Part shown: piece after piece, positions 20,816-32,601 of the stretch
Numbering within the stretch: position 1 is the first letter of the stretch
Layout: the number at the start of each line of letters is the position of its first letter
The notes under the pieces: model-generated
Database searches by the model: none
The model's input: the letters and a program-made list of their open reading frames with translations, nothing else
Told to the model about the DNA's origin: nothing
From: Cryptomeria japonica
Lineage: Eukaryota; Streptophyta; Pinopsida; Cupressales; Cupressaceae
Reading direction: 5' to 3'
Assembly: GCF_030272615.1 (NCBI RefSeq)
Contig: NC_081407.1
Span: 434,590,730 to 434,654,729, forward strand
Length of the DNA: 64,000 nucleotides
Program-made: the position numbers and the translations under genes

Positions 20816-23291
20816 CTATTCCTTCTTTTCTTGACCAATCTTAGGGAAAGTAGCAGCACTACTTGCTACCCCCTTTTGAGTGACCTCTTTTATGAACATG
20901 GAACCAGGTTCACCCTGATCAGTGTCCTTCTTGGTGCTTCTCAAGTTATAGTTGTGTTTTGCTTTGGCAATGGCAGCTTTAGTGAGACTTTTAACTTCTT
21001 CCTCACTAGGCCTTCTAAGATGAACTTCTTCATCCTCAATTGTTACCACATTCAATGTAGGATGCCAATCCAAGGTTAGTTGTCCTTGAAAAAACCTTTC
21101 ATTATCTAGCACATCACTGTATTCACTTTGTATAGACTCCTCATCACTTTCTATAATGGTTTCAAACATATTGATGTCAGGCTCAGCTTCTTGTCTCATG
21201 GATTCTTCAAGGGCTTGAGCTACTGCACATTGATGAGGAGAATGTGGTCCATCATAAGCAATACACCAGGGAGTATTTTCTATATTATGGATAGTTTTCC
21301 CTTTCAAGGGATCTAGAGTGTCCTGATTCTGAGCAATTTTGGGCTTCTCATTTTGAGGTTTGTCATCTTTCCAATTGATATTATATGGCATGTCATGCAA
21401 TCTAGGGGGCCTATCCTGCCAGTTATAATGAGGTTTATCATTTTTGTTTACCTTGACAGTCAAATCCTTCATAGTAATGACCAACTTCTCTATCTTTTCT
21501 TCCTCCTTAGCTGCTTTGCTAGGTTGTTGTTTTGTTTCTTGCCATAACCTACCATCTATTCTTCTTCCTAACTTCCTGGATGCTTTTCTATTACTTTCTA
21601 CATTAATGGCAATTCTAAAAGCATCTCTCAAGTTATGTGGATTTTTGTCCCTTAGGATATAAGCCATCTTTGAGTCAAATGCATTGTAATAGGTATTCAG
21701 ACACATATTATCATCTAACCTCATCACCTGATACAATCTATGCATAGCCTTTTGGAATCTAGCATTGAAATCAATGACCATTTCATTGTCAGACTTTCTG
21801 ATGTTATTAAATTCATTGAGCATAAAGCTCACATTTGTTTTATCACCATATTTCTCTTGAAAACAATTTTTAAAATCTTCCCATGACCCAATGCTATTAA
21901 CTGGAAGACCTTTGTACCAATCTCTTGCATCATCAACCAGGGACTGAACAAACAGTTTCATGATGACATCTTCATCCACTATCTCATAATCATTTATTAG
22001 GTCCCCAAAAGATTTTAGATGTTCCTCAGCACTAATTGCATTGTTTCCAACAAATTTATGGAGTCTATCCCTTAACTCAGTAGGAACATGATTGGGATAT
22101 CCTGGGATCCCATCAAAGAACAATTGTCTACATTGCTCTAAATTGATAGGTCTCCTTTGAAAAGGGGGAATAACATTATTGTTTCCCAAAGCCATTCTAA
22201 CTTTTGGAATTGGAGACTGAGATATTTGGGTATGCTGACTGTTCACAGGGATTTGACTCACTAATGCTACATTAGCAGGCTCCGTAGGTTGAATTTTAAT
22301 TGGGGGGAGAGAAATTTGCTGAGGATCAGGCTTATTAAGGTCTTCTGATGGAAACATGATAGGGGGAGCTTTTAGATAACTAATTTTTCTTTTGACTTCC
22401 TGATTTGCTGCTTCTAACTCAGCCTTCTCTAACTCCATTTGTAAATCCTCCTTTTCTTTCCTCATTCTTTCCATTTCTCTCTCATGTGCTGACAACCTAT
22501 GAGAAATCTCCTCTGTACTTTTAGATCCGATTCCATCATCTACCCATTTTTGTTTTCCTTTATCCACATTAGTCCTAGGAAGCTGAGAATCACTATGAAC
22601 TTCCCTGTTTGGTTGGACTACTGACCTATATGCTTGCTTGGCTTTGGGGATCAGAATTTCTCTGATCATAGGGCCCTCTTCATCACTCTTTTCTTTTTCT
22701 TTAGCTAGCACTTCAAGGTCAGCTATTTGTCTAAGAAGCCTATCTCTCTCTATTAATTTAGCTTTGACTTCCTTCTCCTTATTTGCTTCCTTTTGGGCTC
22801 TTAGGGAGATTAAATGGTGAACTCTCCTATTCAAATCTTCAATCTCTTGGGACACTTTATCTTCATCAGGGAAATTTTCCTTAGAATCAGATATATTGAC
22901 TTGATCTATGTCAATCAAACTAATGTTTCCATCGATTGTTCTAGGCATAGAGTGTCTAATTGCGTTTGAACTGGTCCTATCTCTTCTAGAGACACTAACA
23001 TGGGATAAATCTTGATTTAAAGCATGTGCATTATCAATATTTCCAAACAATCCTGAATGGAAACCTAATGTATCATGTTCAGAATCTCTGGAAAGAAGAA
23101 TTAGACTTTGCATAAACAGGTCGATCAGGCATCTTACTGGTATTATTATTCTTTTGTACCCAAGAAGCATTTGATGGCTCGTGTAACACTGATCTCTTCT
23201 GGCCTCTTCGTGACTGCTCAGGCAAACCTTGCTGCAAAGTTTCATGAGGATGCTTCTTCATGAATGATCTAGTGTTTTTTCCTCCTTGCAT
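20816..23291 (-). pseudogene. Element C gag
   Basis: Starts at ATG 23291, about 260 bases inside the primer site. The first 65-70 residues (MQGGKNTRSFMKKHPHETLQ...) are in one frame, then a frameshift near 23091 leads into a long open frame to 20816. A Lys/Glu-rich coiled-coil stretch spans about 22870-22400 (NRRVHHLISLRAQKEANKEK; MERMRKEKEDLQMELEKAEL). The capsid region follows: FVQSLVDDARDWYKGLPVNS and SWEDFKNCFQEKYGDKTNVS, typical retrotransposon Gag. Near the end is a zinc-like WCIAYDGPHSPHQCAVAQAL. It packages element RNA in the cytoplasm. Gag is longer than usual for gypsy, in keeping with Ogre-like elements. Confidence 0.9.
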
Positions 23292-23548
23292 TATGCTTGT
23301 TCTCCTTTTAGAATGATTTATAATTCACAAGGACTGGTTCCAAGATAACAGAGTCACCACCCACAAGAATATGGGAATTATGAAAACAAGCTTAGAATGA
23401 AAGACTGCAATTCCACAGACACAATGACTTTCTTTATAAATTTAAGCACAAAATCTGCTTCTGGATTCTTAATGTGACTTATCCCATCCGGGTCACCACA
23501 ATATGAATTAAATCTTTCTTAACCAGAGACTTTTAACAATTCATTTAC

Positions 23549-23566
23549 TCCCCAACAGAGTCGCCA
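23549..23566 (-). promoter_or_regulatory. Primer binding site of element C
   Basis: In element orientation TGGCGACTCTGTTGGGGA begins 4 bases after the 5' LTR end. TGGCGACTC is the complement of a plant arginine tRNA 3' end (...GAGTCGCCA), as used by Ogre-type elements. Minus-strand DNA synthesis would start here. Confidence 0.75.
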
Positions 23567-24604
23567 CTTTTGTTGTCTTCAAAATCTGATTCACTTCGAT
23601 ATTCTTATAATAATATGATAACTCTGTTTAGAAGAGATATTAAAGGGAAGGAAACTCTTAGGACAACATATGACAAGGTTTGATTTAACCTTCTACACTT
23701 CGGACCTACTCAGAGTCCAGGCGGGTATACCTTTGTGAACTAAATTCACACTTTAAAAGATAAATCCACAGCAAACCAGTCCAAAAAACCAGTGGATCTA
23801 ATCACCTTAAAACTTACTGAAACAAAGGAATGAAAATTGTACTCATATTCAGTATTTGACCTACAAAATAAGTAATAGACAACCTTGATCTGTACCAGCA
23901 CCTTATCCAAGGTCACAAAATCATCTAAGTTTCAAACAACACTCTCACAGTCAAATATCTATACAAATCCCATTAGTCGGCTTATGTAGATCCCTATATA
24001 TGCCTGACACATATAAGAATTTATGCATACCAAATTAAACTATGCTCATCAAGATTCAAAATATCTCACAAGGAATTTACTGGTAGAAGTGATCCCCGCA
24101 TATTTAATTTCCCTCCTAAAGAGAAAAGCTAGCAAACACATCTACTGAAAGTTCCCTTACAACCCTTATTCAAACGAAATAGCCTTGGATTATTTAGAGT
24201 CAAACAATAAACACATGCAAACACATTTGAAGACAACACAAAGTTTTACTCAAAACCAATGGTCTGTATATTGATATTCTTCTTCAAAAAAGTATTACAA
24301 GAAACCTTCGAATATTCTCCATTAAAATTTGGAAAAGCTCAGATAAATTTCTGCAACATTTTCTTACAATTCTTTTGCGATCCTCTTTTCACTAGTCCTG
24401 GTATCCATTTATAACAATATGGATGCACATAGCTTCGGACTTTCCTACGAGAGTTTGTTACAATCATTTCTTCTCAAGAAGAAGTTACAAAATCTTTTAC
24501 AAATACGGTTACAAGTCATTTTCGACCTCCGCAATTTCTTCTACTTGTTGTCCGGTTGCAACCACTTCTAACTATTCAGGAGTGCCCTCTAATTGCTCTA
24601 CATC

Positions 24605-27581
24605 CTAGATGGCATATTTTCTTGTCCACTTATTGTACACATCATCAGTTGGCCATGCGAAGTTAATCACTTTTTCCTTTGCCTTGGTTAACCTCTTCAA
24701 GGAATTTCTCATCTTGTTGACCTCTGAATTGAGAAAACCATAATGAGATTTGATTTTCTCTATCTCCTGAATTATTACAACAAAAAAGGAAGCATCATCT
24801 AAATCAACAATTCCTTTTATTATGGCTGACAGTTTGGCCTCTAATTCCTTAAGCCACATGTGTTTGTCCTTCAGTTGATCTGGGCTGACAAAAACTCCTG
24901 GGAGCAATTCAAAAACCTGATCAGTGTACTCTTTCTTGTACAAGTTTATCTTCTTGTCAGCATTGTCTATCCCTTCTGCCAATTTTGCTAGATCTTTGGT
25001 GGTATCATAAGTGGATTTGATGATAGGATCGGCCCCTGCTTCATCATAAGATACACAAATAAGCTCCAAGTCTTGCTCTCTAGGCTTCCACTTGTCAAAA
25101 ATAGGCATCAAAATGGCCTTATCTCCATTAAGCTCATTCCACATATCCAAAATCTTGCTTATGTTGTTGTACAATAGTGAGGCACTTATGGTGTCTGCAA
25201 AACTTGAAATGGTAGCCCTTACTCTTTCTTCATACTTCTTTGCATAAAAGGCCTGAGCCTATTTTAAATTCTCCAATTCTTGGGGAGTAATCTCAATCAT
25301 TTGGGAGCTAGAAGGTGTTGGAGATGGTGGAAACTCAATGATGGGGCTGGTAGGTGGAGGTCTTGCAGGAGAAGAGGAGATCATCAGTGTTGAAGACTCA
25401 CCTTGATGGTATTGTCCTGTCAACTGGCTTTGCAGCTTAGCAACGATGCTATATTTACCTCTTACCTCTTCCTTAGCACTGTTGTAAGCCTTCAAAACTG
25501 TCTCCAACTTGACTTGGAGGTCTGCTTTTTCCTTAGCTTCCCTTTTTGCTACTGCAACACTAAATTTTGCAGTCTCTAGCACAATGCTAGCAGCTTCCAC
25601 CACCCCTATGTTTTGCACTCTTTTTACTATCATTCCACCAAGGTAACTTGACCCTGGGGTATCCTTATTTCTCCTATTTTAATCTCTTTTGAGGGACCAC
25701 ATGACCAATGCAGCATTGTCTTTGCTAAAAGTGATTCCCTCCATGGGTTTAGTTTCTTTCCTCACTGCCTCCAATACCAAGGCATCTGCTATGTTCCACT
25801 CAGGGAGAATGAGTACTCTAGCTTGTGCCACCATATCTCGTCCTTGCTCAGGAGTGATGGTTTTAAACTCATCCATCATTTCTTGATTTATTTCCTCCTC
25901 AACCATAGCTAGATCTTTATGAGGTTGCTCACCTTTTCTCTTCTCACATCTTGCATTGTATTTGTCAATGTACTACTTCCATACAAATTGCATGAATGCT
26001 CCTGATGTAACAAAGTTGTTATCAGCCAAGAAGTCCTCACTGGACTGTTTGATCTCAAGATCCCACTCCCAGCCCTTAAACTCATTGGTAGTGATGTTCA
26101 TCTCAGTAGCAAGGGGCTCTTCTGGCATTCCTTCCTCCACTTCATCATATGTGTAGGCTATTTCTCCCAAGCTACCTAACTGTATCAGCTGCTCAGCCGC
26201 TGCCTGTTCATCTCCTATATGAATAGGGGATTGGGATGGAGAGTACAAGGGTGTATCAGATTGTATCTCTTTTCCTACTCTTTGCTTCTTTGGGCTCTCT
26301 TGGATGTCAATGACATCTTGTATCTTCCTCTTTCCTTTAGAGGTAGAGGGCTCCCCTGTGGCAGGCATCAACACACTCTAATTAGACTTCTTGTGCAATG
26401 TACAGTCATGAGGAGGGATTGCTCTAGTAGGGGCAGCCCTACTTAGAACCATTCTTTCCTTTTCAGGGTTGTTTTTAATTACACCCTCCCTAATTAGAGT
26501 CTGCATTACATCCTCAAAGCAAAGAATTAGAAATTTTATTTTCTCCTTAAAAGGGAAAAAGCTAGACAATGGGTCATAGCTGGTATCAAACTGATGTACA
26601 AAATCTAAAGCCTTTTTTATAAGCCACCCATTTTTCCTTCCTCAGCTCCTGCTCATCTAGATCAAACTCATTTCTAATGAGGTCTTCAAGAAATGATCTG
26701 ATGGGGTCTACCTCTACACACTGCTCTCTTTCTAAACATGCCATTAAAGAAATCTTCAGGATTGGCACACTTGGACACTGCAGTTGACAAATGATAAGGT
26801 TTAAGAAAATCCTCAAAACAATTCCAACCTCCCTTGGTTATTACAAATTGGTGGGCTATAGTAACCGTAGGGAAAATAGTCCCTTTACCCCTGCCTATTA
26901 GCTCTGCTTCTTGCACGCTACCAATTTGTCTGAGGATTTCTGTAGTTCCCACTTTGAGAGGGACTTGATAGGGCAATAAACAGGGAGTGCCTCTGAAACC
27001 AAATACTCTGAAAACTGTGGAGACATGGTATAAGTAAATATCACCCTAATTATGAACAATTTTTATGTTTTCTGCAAATTCTTTTGGTCTAATAAATTCC
27101 AAAAGAACCTTGGGGATTCTTGGGTTTTTTGAGTAGAGGAGAGTCCTAATCTTTGATGCAAAACATTTATCAAATTTTAAGAAACTGTCATCATCTCTGT
27201 CCCGTTTATATCCCTAATGCTCCTTGTGACTGGATCATAATTATGTGTGATCTAAGTTAGGAGATCCATATCCATGAATACTCTTGGAACTACCAATTTT
27301 CCAACATCTAACTCCCAGATGCTATTTTGCGGGGCTGGGGAATTTCTCATGCCAAATCCAACTTTGAACAACCCCAACCCAGACAACCCAACCTGTGGAT
27401 CTCTCAGCCAGTTGCCCTTATCATATAACCCCTCTCCTATTTTCAAACGAGGAGCTCTTGGCACTAATTCTTTCACCTTTGATGCCTGATTAGTTGACAA
27501 TGTCAACTGTTCAAGAAAATCATCACAAATGGCCCTTTCCTGGTAATTAACTTTCCCTAAAAATTCTCTCTTAGGTGCCAT
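24605..27581 (-). pseudogene. LTR-borne ORF of element C, 5' copy (deleted and broken)
   Basis: Counterpart of the frame at 10546-14124, starting at ATG 27581 (MAPKREFLGKVNYQERAICD). The first about 110 residues match, then an internal deletion near 27200 removes about 188 codons, and stops or frameshifts cut the rest into pieces (26976-26686, 26374-25973, 25906-25679, 25633-25259, 25174-24605). It keeps sense codons where the 3' copy has stops (for example at LPEWNIADA and LTGQYHQGES). Two independently decaying copies that agree in frame are strong evidence that the ORF was once coding. Confidence 0.85.
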
Positions 27582-27958
27582 CTTAAAATATGCAAGCAAT
27601 TTAAACTATTACCCCAACTGGTTTTGTTACAAAATCAAGACCTCAATTAACACGCACTGCTAAGGAATTACCACACAAAAGTACAAGAAAACTTGTTTCA
27701 GCTTGAAGGAATCCACTCTGCAACTGAATGAATTTGCTCTGTATTTGAAGAAAATAGCTCTGCAACCGCTCCTTTGCAACAATTCTTTGGAATGATACCT
27801 TTACTCAATCGATAGGAGTTCATATATGGTACTCAGGCTCTTAACTGTGACATTGATACCGCATGCTTCGGCAGTCCCTTCAGAATTGAATTCATGAGAG
27901 AATTCGAATTTTCGCTCCAACGAGTCACAACATACCTACACATCTTTTCTCTTTCTCT

Positions 27959-29364
27959 CTTTCGTTGTTTCGCAGAGCATAACCTTCGAGCAATTTCGTT
28001 AAATGAAATCACGCCAACCGTCCGATCAAAGGAAACTTGATTGGCCTTTACACTGACTTAACAGCTTTGCCTTCGCGTCAGGCCCTACCTCTTTTCGCCA
28101 TTTCGCGAGCTTTATCCTCCGAGCACTTTTACTTCACGAAGCTGCACTAGGCGTTAGATGGAACTTTAACTGCTTAGCGTTTAACTCTTACCGAGACCGT
28201 CGACTTCTTCATTAACTGTGCCTTTATCCTGACTGCTAACGGTCTTTCGCTATTTCGCATAGCTTAAACAGCTTTCAACTTCGGGCCACAAAACAACGTG
28301 AAGCGTTGGATCAAATCGGAGATGACCATCCTTTAAGGGGGACCTTTATGCTTGCTTTACTTATGTTGCTCTGTCATTGGTTACTGAATACCACGTGGCA
28401 GTCAACCATTAGCCTTGGAAAACTCTTCGAGTTTAGTTCAATGTCAGCCATGTGTCTTTCCCTTATAACCGCTAGTTACACCTTGGCGAGCCCTCAACTT
28501 CTTGTAAAACCACGTGTCCATGGACACGTCACCATCTAGCATTACACCTGGACGAGCCCCTTTTCCTTTCACTATTTCACGAAGTATATCCTTCAGTTGG
28601 TTTGCAATCACAAAACAAGGCGAGCCCTTGGATCAAAACAGAGTTGATCCCCTTTTAAACTTCATGCTTTATCCGTCTTTGGGGCCCAAAAACCTTTTCG
28701 TTGTTTCGCAAGGCATAAAACACGAGCACTTTACCATTGCGAATTCACGCGGGCTGTTGGATTATATTTGACTTGCTCGGTGCTTAACAACTTAACTGAA
28801 TTCGGCAGACGTGGGCCCTCTAACTCAAACTCCATCCACCTGGCATCTAGTCACCTTTTAAACTGACATGTCAACCTTTCATTTGCTGAGAGAAAACACT
28901 GGATTCCATCCCATCCTTGACACCTGTATCTGCCAGGTCATTTCTTATCCCGCGGCATGACTCACCTCTGGGACCCACCATTTAATCCTTAAATCTGACT
29001 TGCTGACTATGTTGACCCTCTGCCATGTGCCATCATCTTACTCGCCATCTCAACTGACTGGACTGCCTACTTGGAGCGCCACATCATTTCGCTACTTCGC
29101 GAAAGCTAACTGTCGAGCATCTTCATCCTACAAAACAGCGCGAACCGTCAGATCAAAGGAAACTTGATCACCTTTTAGTCGCTTGGAAAGTCTTCGCTGT
29201 AGGGTCCCACCAAACGCTTTCGCCATTTCGCAAAAGGTATTTCACTTGCAAATTTCAGCTATGAAATAACACCAACCGTTAGATCTTGAACGAGATGAAG
29301 CCATTTTAAATCGGACCAAATGCGCCATTTAGAACTCATTTCCCTTTCGCCATTTCGTGAGTCT
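27959..29364 (-). repeat. Array of about 130-bp diverged units in element C U3 (5' LTR)
   Basis: The same eight TTTCGC-type motifs as in the 3' LTR, near 27959, 28093, 28244, 28567, 28698, 29086, 29217 and 29346, with the same spacing. Some copies are closer to the consensus here (TTCGCTACTTCGCGAAAGC at 29087), others have CG-to-CA or TG changes, as expected of methylated CpG decay. Confidence 0.72.
28512..28529. promoter_or_regulatory. 18-bp ABRE-like palindrome (5' LTR)
   Basis: ACGTGTCCATGGACACGT is identical to the copy at 15055-15072. As the 5' LTR drives transcription, this is the copy that would have mattered for expression of element C. Confidence 0.5.
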
Positions 29365-29745
29365 TAAACCACGCACAACTTCGCCTAATGAAACAGCAAA
29401 AACCATAGATCCATCTGAGAGCTGCATGCAACTTACTGGGCCCGACAACATTAGGAAGAAAAGACATAAGGCCTAAATTTTTAAAATTAATTCAAACAAC
29501 CGCCTAGGAAAAAGACATGGGGGAACACCTCATACGACCCCAAGACCCATTACTTAAGTGGATAAAGTAACGCAGGAATAGAAACCAGAGGGTTTTTGAT
29601 CAAACATTAAGCGATTTAAAATTGAAACCCTAAACCCTTAAGACCTAACACAGACTTGAAGCATTTGATAGTGTGTCTAACTCAAAATTTCAAAAACTTA
29701 GCCGATTATAGGGAAAGAAAACCCATTTTTTAAACAGTGATAACA

Positions 29746-30253
29746 TATCCATGTCCTTTCTCATTATTCTTCTCATGGATCATCTACAAAAACACATCTA
29801 GTATGTATCCATGCTCTCTCTTTCCTCCTTCGCATGAAATTGTAGCTTTGCTATTGATAGTTCATGGATGATGTGTGCTTTTCTCTTTTATGTGATCACT
29901 TGTGTTAGTGAGATGCCATTTTTCAAGAATGATATTAGTGGTTGAGACATTTTGATATTGAGGTCTCTTTGGCTAGTTGACTTGAGGTCTTATTTTTGGT
30001 TCTTAAATTTTGTGTGTTGTGTGGCTTTCATCTTTTTTTCCTTTTGTTGGTATTTTTGTCTTTATTTGACTTTTTGTTTTTGTGGGTGCCCTTGCATAGG
30101 TTTGACTCAGTTAACATCCTAAAATTGGGGGCTTGGTTCCTCAAATCTAGTGATGTCTTATACTCCTTCTAATTTTGTTCCTCATTTCTCCTCTTCTTCA
30201 TCTCTCTTTCGTCTACTTTATCATGAGTATTTGCACATGATCGTACTCCTGCT
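29746..30253 (+). other. Element A internal 3' region, no gene
   Basis: Resumes element A after the C insertion (first 5 bases TATCC are the duplicated target). T-rich, with CACATCTAGTATGTATCCATG echoing the sequence just before the insertion at about 9525. No coding frame. Confidence 0.6.
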
Positions 30254-30268
30254 AAAGTGGGGGCTAAA
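30254..30268 (+). promoter_or_regulatory. Polypurine tract of element A
   Basis: AAAGTGGGGGCTAAA stands immediately before the 3' LTR start TGTAGCATCC. It would prime plus-strand DNA synthesis. Confidence 0.7.
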
Positions 30269-31073
30269 TGTAGCATCCTAAATTGTACTCCTATACAATT
30301 TAGTCCACATTTGGAGCCCTCACCTTAGTGTTTGTACCCCAATTCTTAATTGAGACTTAATTATGATAACATCATACAATATATGGCATTTTTTTAACTT
30401 CATATACCACATGGCACCTTAGTTCCGACCCTAAAATGGGGTACGACCAAGGCATGGCACCTTGGTCCTCCCTATTTGGGCCCCATATTGAAACCCTTGG
30501 TCATTTTCAAATTTGGCGGAGAAACCTAGCCTTGCGTCGGCCTATGTCAGAAAATTAACATGTTTTTTAACAAGTATATAAAGAGAATTTCCCCCTCATT
30601 TTCATATGCATAAGGATAATAGGAGAATCATAAGGCACCCATCAAGCATTATATCATTCAAGCATTGAAGCATTCATCATCAAGCATTTCTAGAGGTCTT
30701 CAAGGTTGCATATTCTTCATTCATCAATTGTGGAGCAACATTACATCAATCATATGTTAACATCTGTGTGATTAGGGTGTTGTCATGTTCATGCAATTTC
30801 ATACAACATGTGTGGTTACATTCAAGAAGAAAAGCATCATTATCAATCATTGCAGATCTGATGTATATATTTCCATTATTTATTTCAGTATTTGTAACAT
30901 TTCATTCAAGGTTGATTCCTCAACCTGGGTTTGACTTAGTCAAACCCCTATTCCCAACCTATTTCCCCTTCTTTTTGTGTGCAAGAAATAGTTATAGAGC
31001 TACAATCTTTAGAATTGGCATTATTTACAATGACAAATCAATCCCCCTTTCATGCACGAAAAGTTCAGAGGCT
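30269..31073 (+). repeat. Element A 3' LTR, first part
   Basis: Aligns with 4740-5576 of the 5' LTR up to AAAAGTTC(A/G)GAGG, where element B is inserted. TATA box at 30575-30582. It continues at 43665. Confidence 0.9.
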
Positions 31074-32326
31074 TGATGAGACAAGTTTATAGTCTTATTT
31101 TGTAAGGATTTGTTATGTTGTTCACGATGATACTTTAGACTTTGATACTATGATGACACCATTTACTATGCTCTTTCCTTAAAAATTGTCACCTTTTTGG
31201 GCTTAAATTTAAACTTGAAATAATTTAAGATACTAATGTATGTGCTATGTAATTATCTATTAAATGTGCATATGTTGGAAAGAATGTTGTTTCAAGATGA
31301 TTTGGGAAATGTGGTTGTTTGTATATGCTAACATGTTTTGCGGGTTTGTACTAAGAAAGTAGTGTTACGATGAAGCTTGCAACAATGACTAGGACTCTTA
31401 CGAGCTGGCCGATTGTTGAAGGAGTCAAGGAATAGCCAACTTAGAGGAGCTTTCTCTACTTAATGTTGCAACTACCTTCTTAATTAATCATGTACAATTA
31501 GTTGAGTCTATTTAGGGGCATGTTGCGCTATATCTCCATTGAGGAATTATTGTCTAACTTAGCTAAGCATGTGCATGAGCTTCCCTTTTCTCTTTTCATG
31601 GTTTCAATAAATGGCGCCCTCCTTATGTTGTGGAGTTGGTCGCCTAGTTAGTTAGGATAGTTGGTAGTTTTTCTTATATAAATAATGTTCAGATGATCTC
31701 ATGTAGGAGGTTGAACATTCCAATAATGTAAATTCACTTTCAGCTTCGAAATATAGTTTAAGAGCATGTTGTCATATCTTATGTACTTCTTCTTTGATGA
31801 ATAAAATGATATAATGAGTTTTCAACACTTGTGTTAATCTTGTAAGTCTCACTCAATGAGGCCCACTTGGTGAGAACTCTTTTTAGTTAACTTAGTAGTT
31901 ATTTTTCATTCGGTAGTTAGTATTATTCTAGCAGTTGATTGTTCCTATAGCCACATAACTCTTCTCTTTGTCTATTCCTACAGCCAAAGAGGGCAGAGTA
32001 ATTTCCTATTTGTTGTCTGTATTCTCACTCTTGTAACTTATTTTAGATTAATATTTACATGTTCAAATTAGTGGTTGATTTAATTTTAGTCTCCTTCATT
32101 ACTTGATTACAACATTCCAATTCCAGCATTGTCCTTTGTTTGAGTCATGATGGCCATAATAGAGTCTTAGTGCACATACAATGCTGACCCATTTCAAGTT
32201 CACGTCCTTGGGTTGATAAGTTAAATGAACCTCCATAATGAGTCTGATAGCTACTTAGTATGGATGTGTAATCTCTAAGTTATAGTCTTAAGGGCTTAGT
32301 TATTGAACCGTTAAAGGAGGCAAACA
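31074..32326 (+). repeat. Element B 5' LTR
   Basis: 1,253 bp, from TGATGAGACAAG to GGCAAACA, matched by the 3' LTR with scattered substitutions and small indels. A TATA-like TATATAAAT lies at 31675-31683; the 3' LTR has CTATAAATA at the same place. The last 300 bp resemble the LTR end of element E (CAGCCAAAG, CCCATTTCAAGT, GGTTGATAA). Confidence 0.93.
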
Positions 32327-32330
32327 TTTT

Positions 32331-32348
32331 TGGCGTTGTTGTCGGGGA
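32331..32348 (+). promoter_or_regulatory. Primer binding site of element B
   Basis: TGGCGTTGTTGTCGGGGA follows the LTR after TTTT. It matches the complement of a plant aspartate tRNA 3' end (TGGCGCCGTTGCCGGGGA) except for three C-to-T type changes, the decay expected of methylated DNA. Element E has a related site. Confidence 0.75.
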
Positions 32349-32601
32349 TGGTGTCAAACTAAGAAGTTCTTTAGGGTCATTTTTAGTTTATACTTCTGCA
32401 AGTTGCTTTTTGGATAATCTCTCATTTGAATAAGTTATGCTCATAATTCTTTCACAAGTTCTTTGTGTTGAATGTGTCGATACTGAGTGATATTGTATGC
32501 ATTTAAGAAGAGATTCTCTAGGGAGATTTATTCCTAACGATCCTTATCCTAATAATCATTTTTAATAAGCCAACAATCTGTCCCAAGAAGAAGACCAAGA
32601 G

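Larger units (their letters stand above)
9546..29745 (-). mobile_element. Element C: 20.2-kb Tat/Ogre-like Ty3/gypsy element
   Basis: Direct repeats 9546-16288 and 23571-29745 begin and end in TG...CA and are flanked by a perfect 5-bp target duplication TATCC (9541-9545 and 29746-29750). Between them, on the minus strand, are gag, protease, archaeal-type RNase H, RT, RNase H and integrase. A primer site complementary to an arginine tRNA type end (TGGCGACTCTGTTGGGG) lies 4 bases inside the 5' LTR. This tRNA type, the size and the RNase H set fit the Tat/Ogre group. It was inserted into the internal region of element A. Gag through integrase occupies one frame broken by a few stops and frameshifts, so the copy is moderately old. 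Confidence 0.95.
23571..29745 (-). repeat. Element C 5' LTR (6,175 bp)
   Basis: Starts at 29745 (TGTTATCACTG in element orientation) and ends at 23571 next to the primer site. It matches the 3' LTR but lacks about 565 bases corresponding to roughly 13186-13750, the junction falling near 27200. TSD TATCC follows at 29746-29750. Confidence 0.95.
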
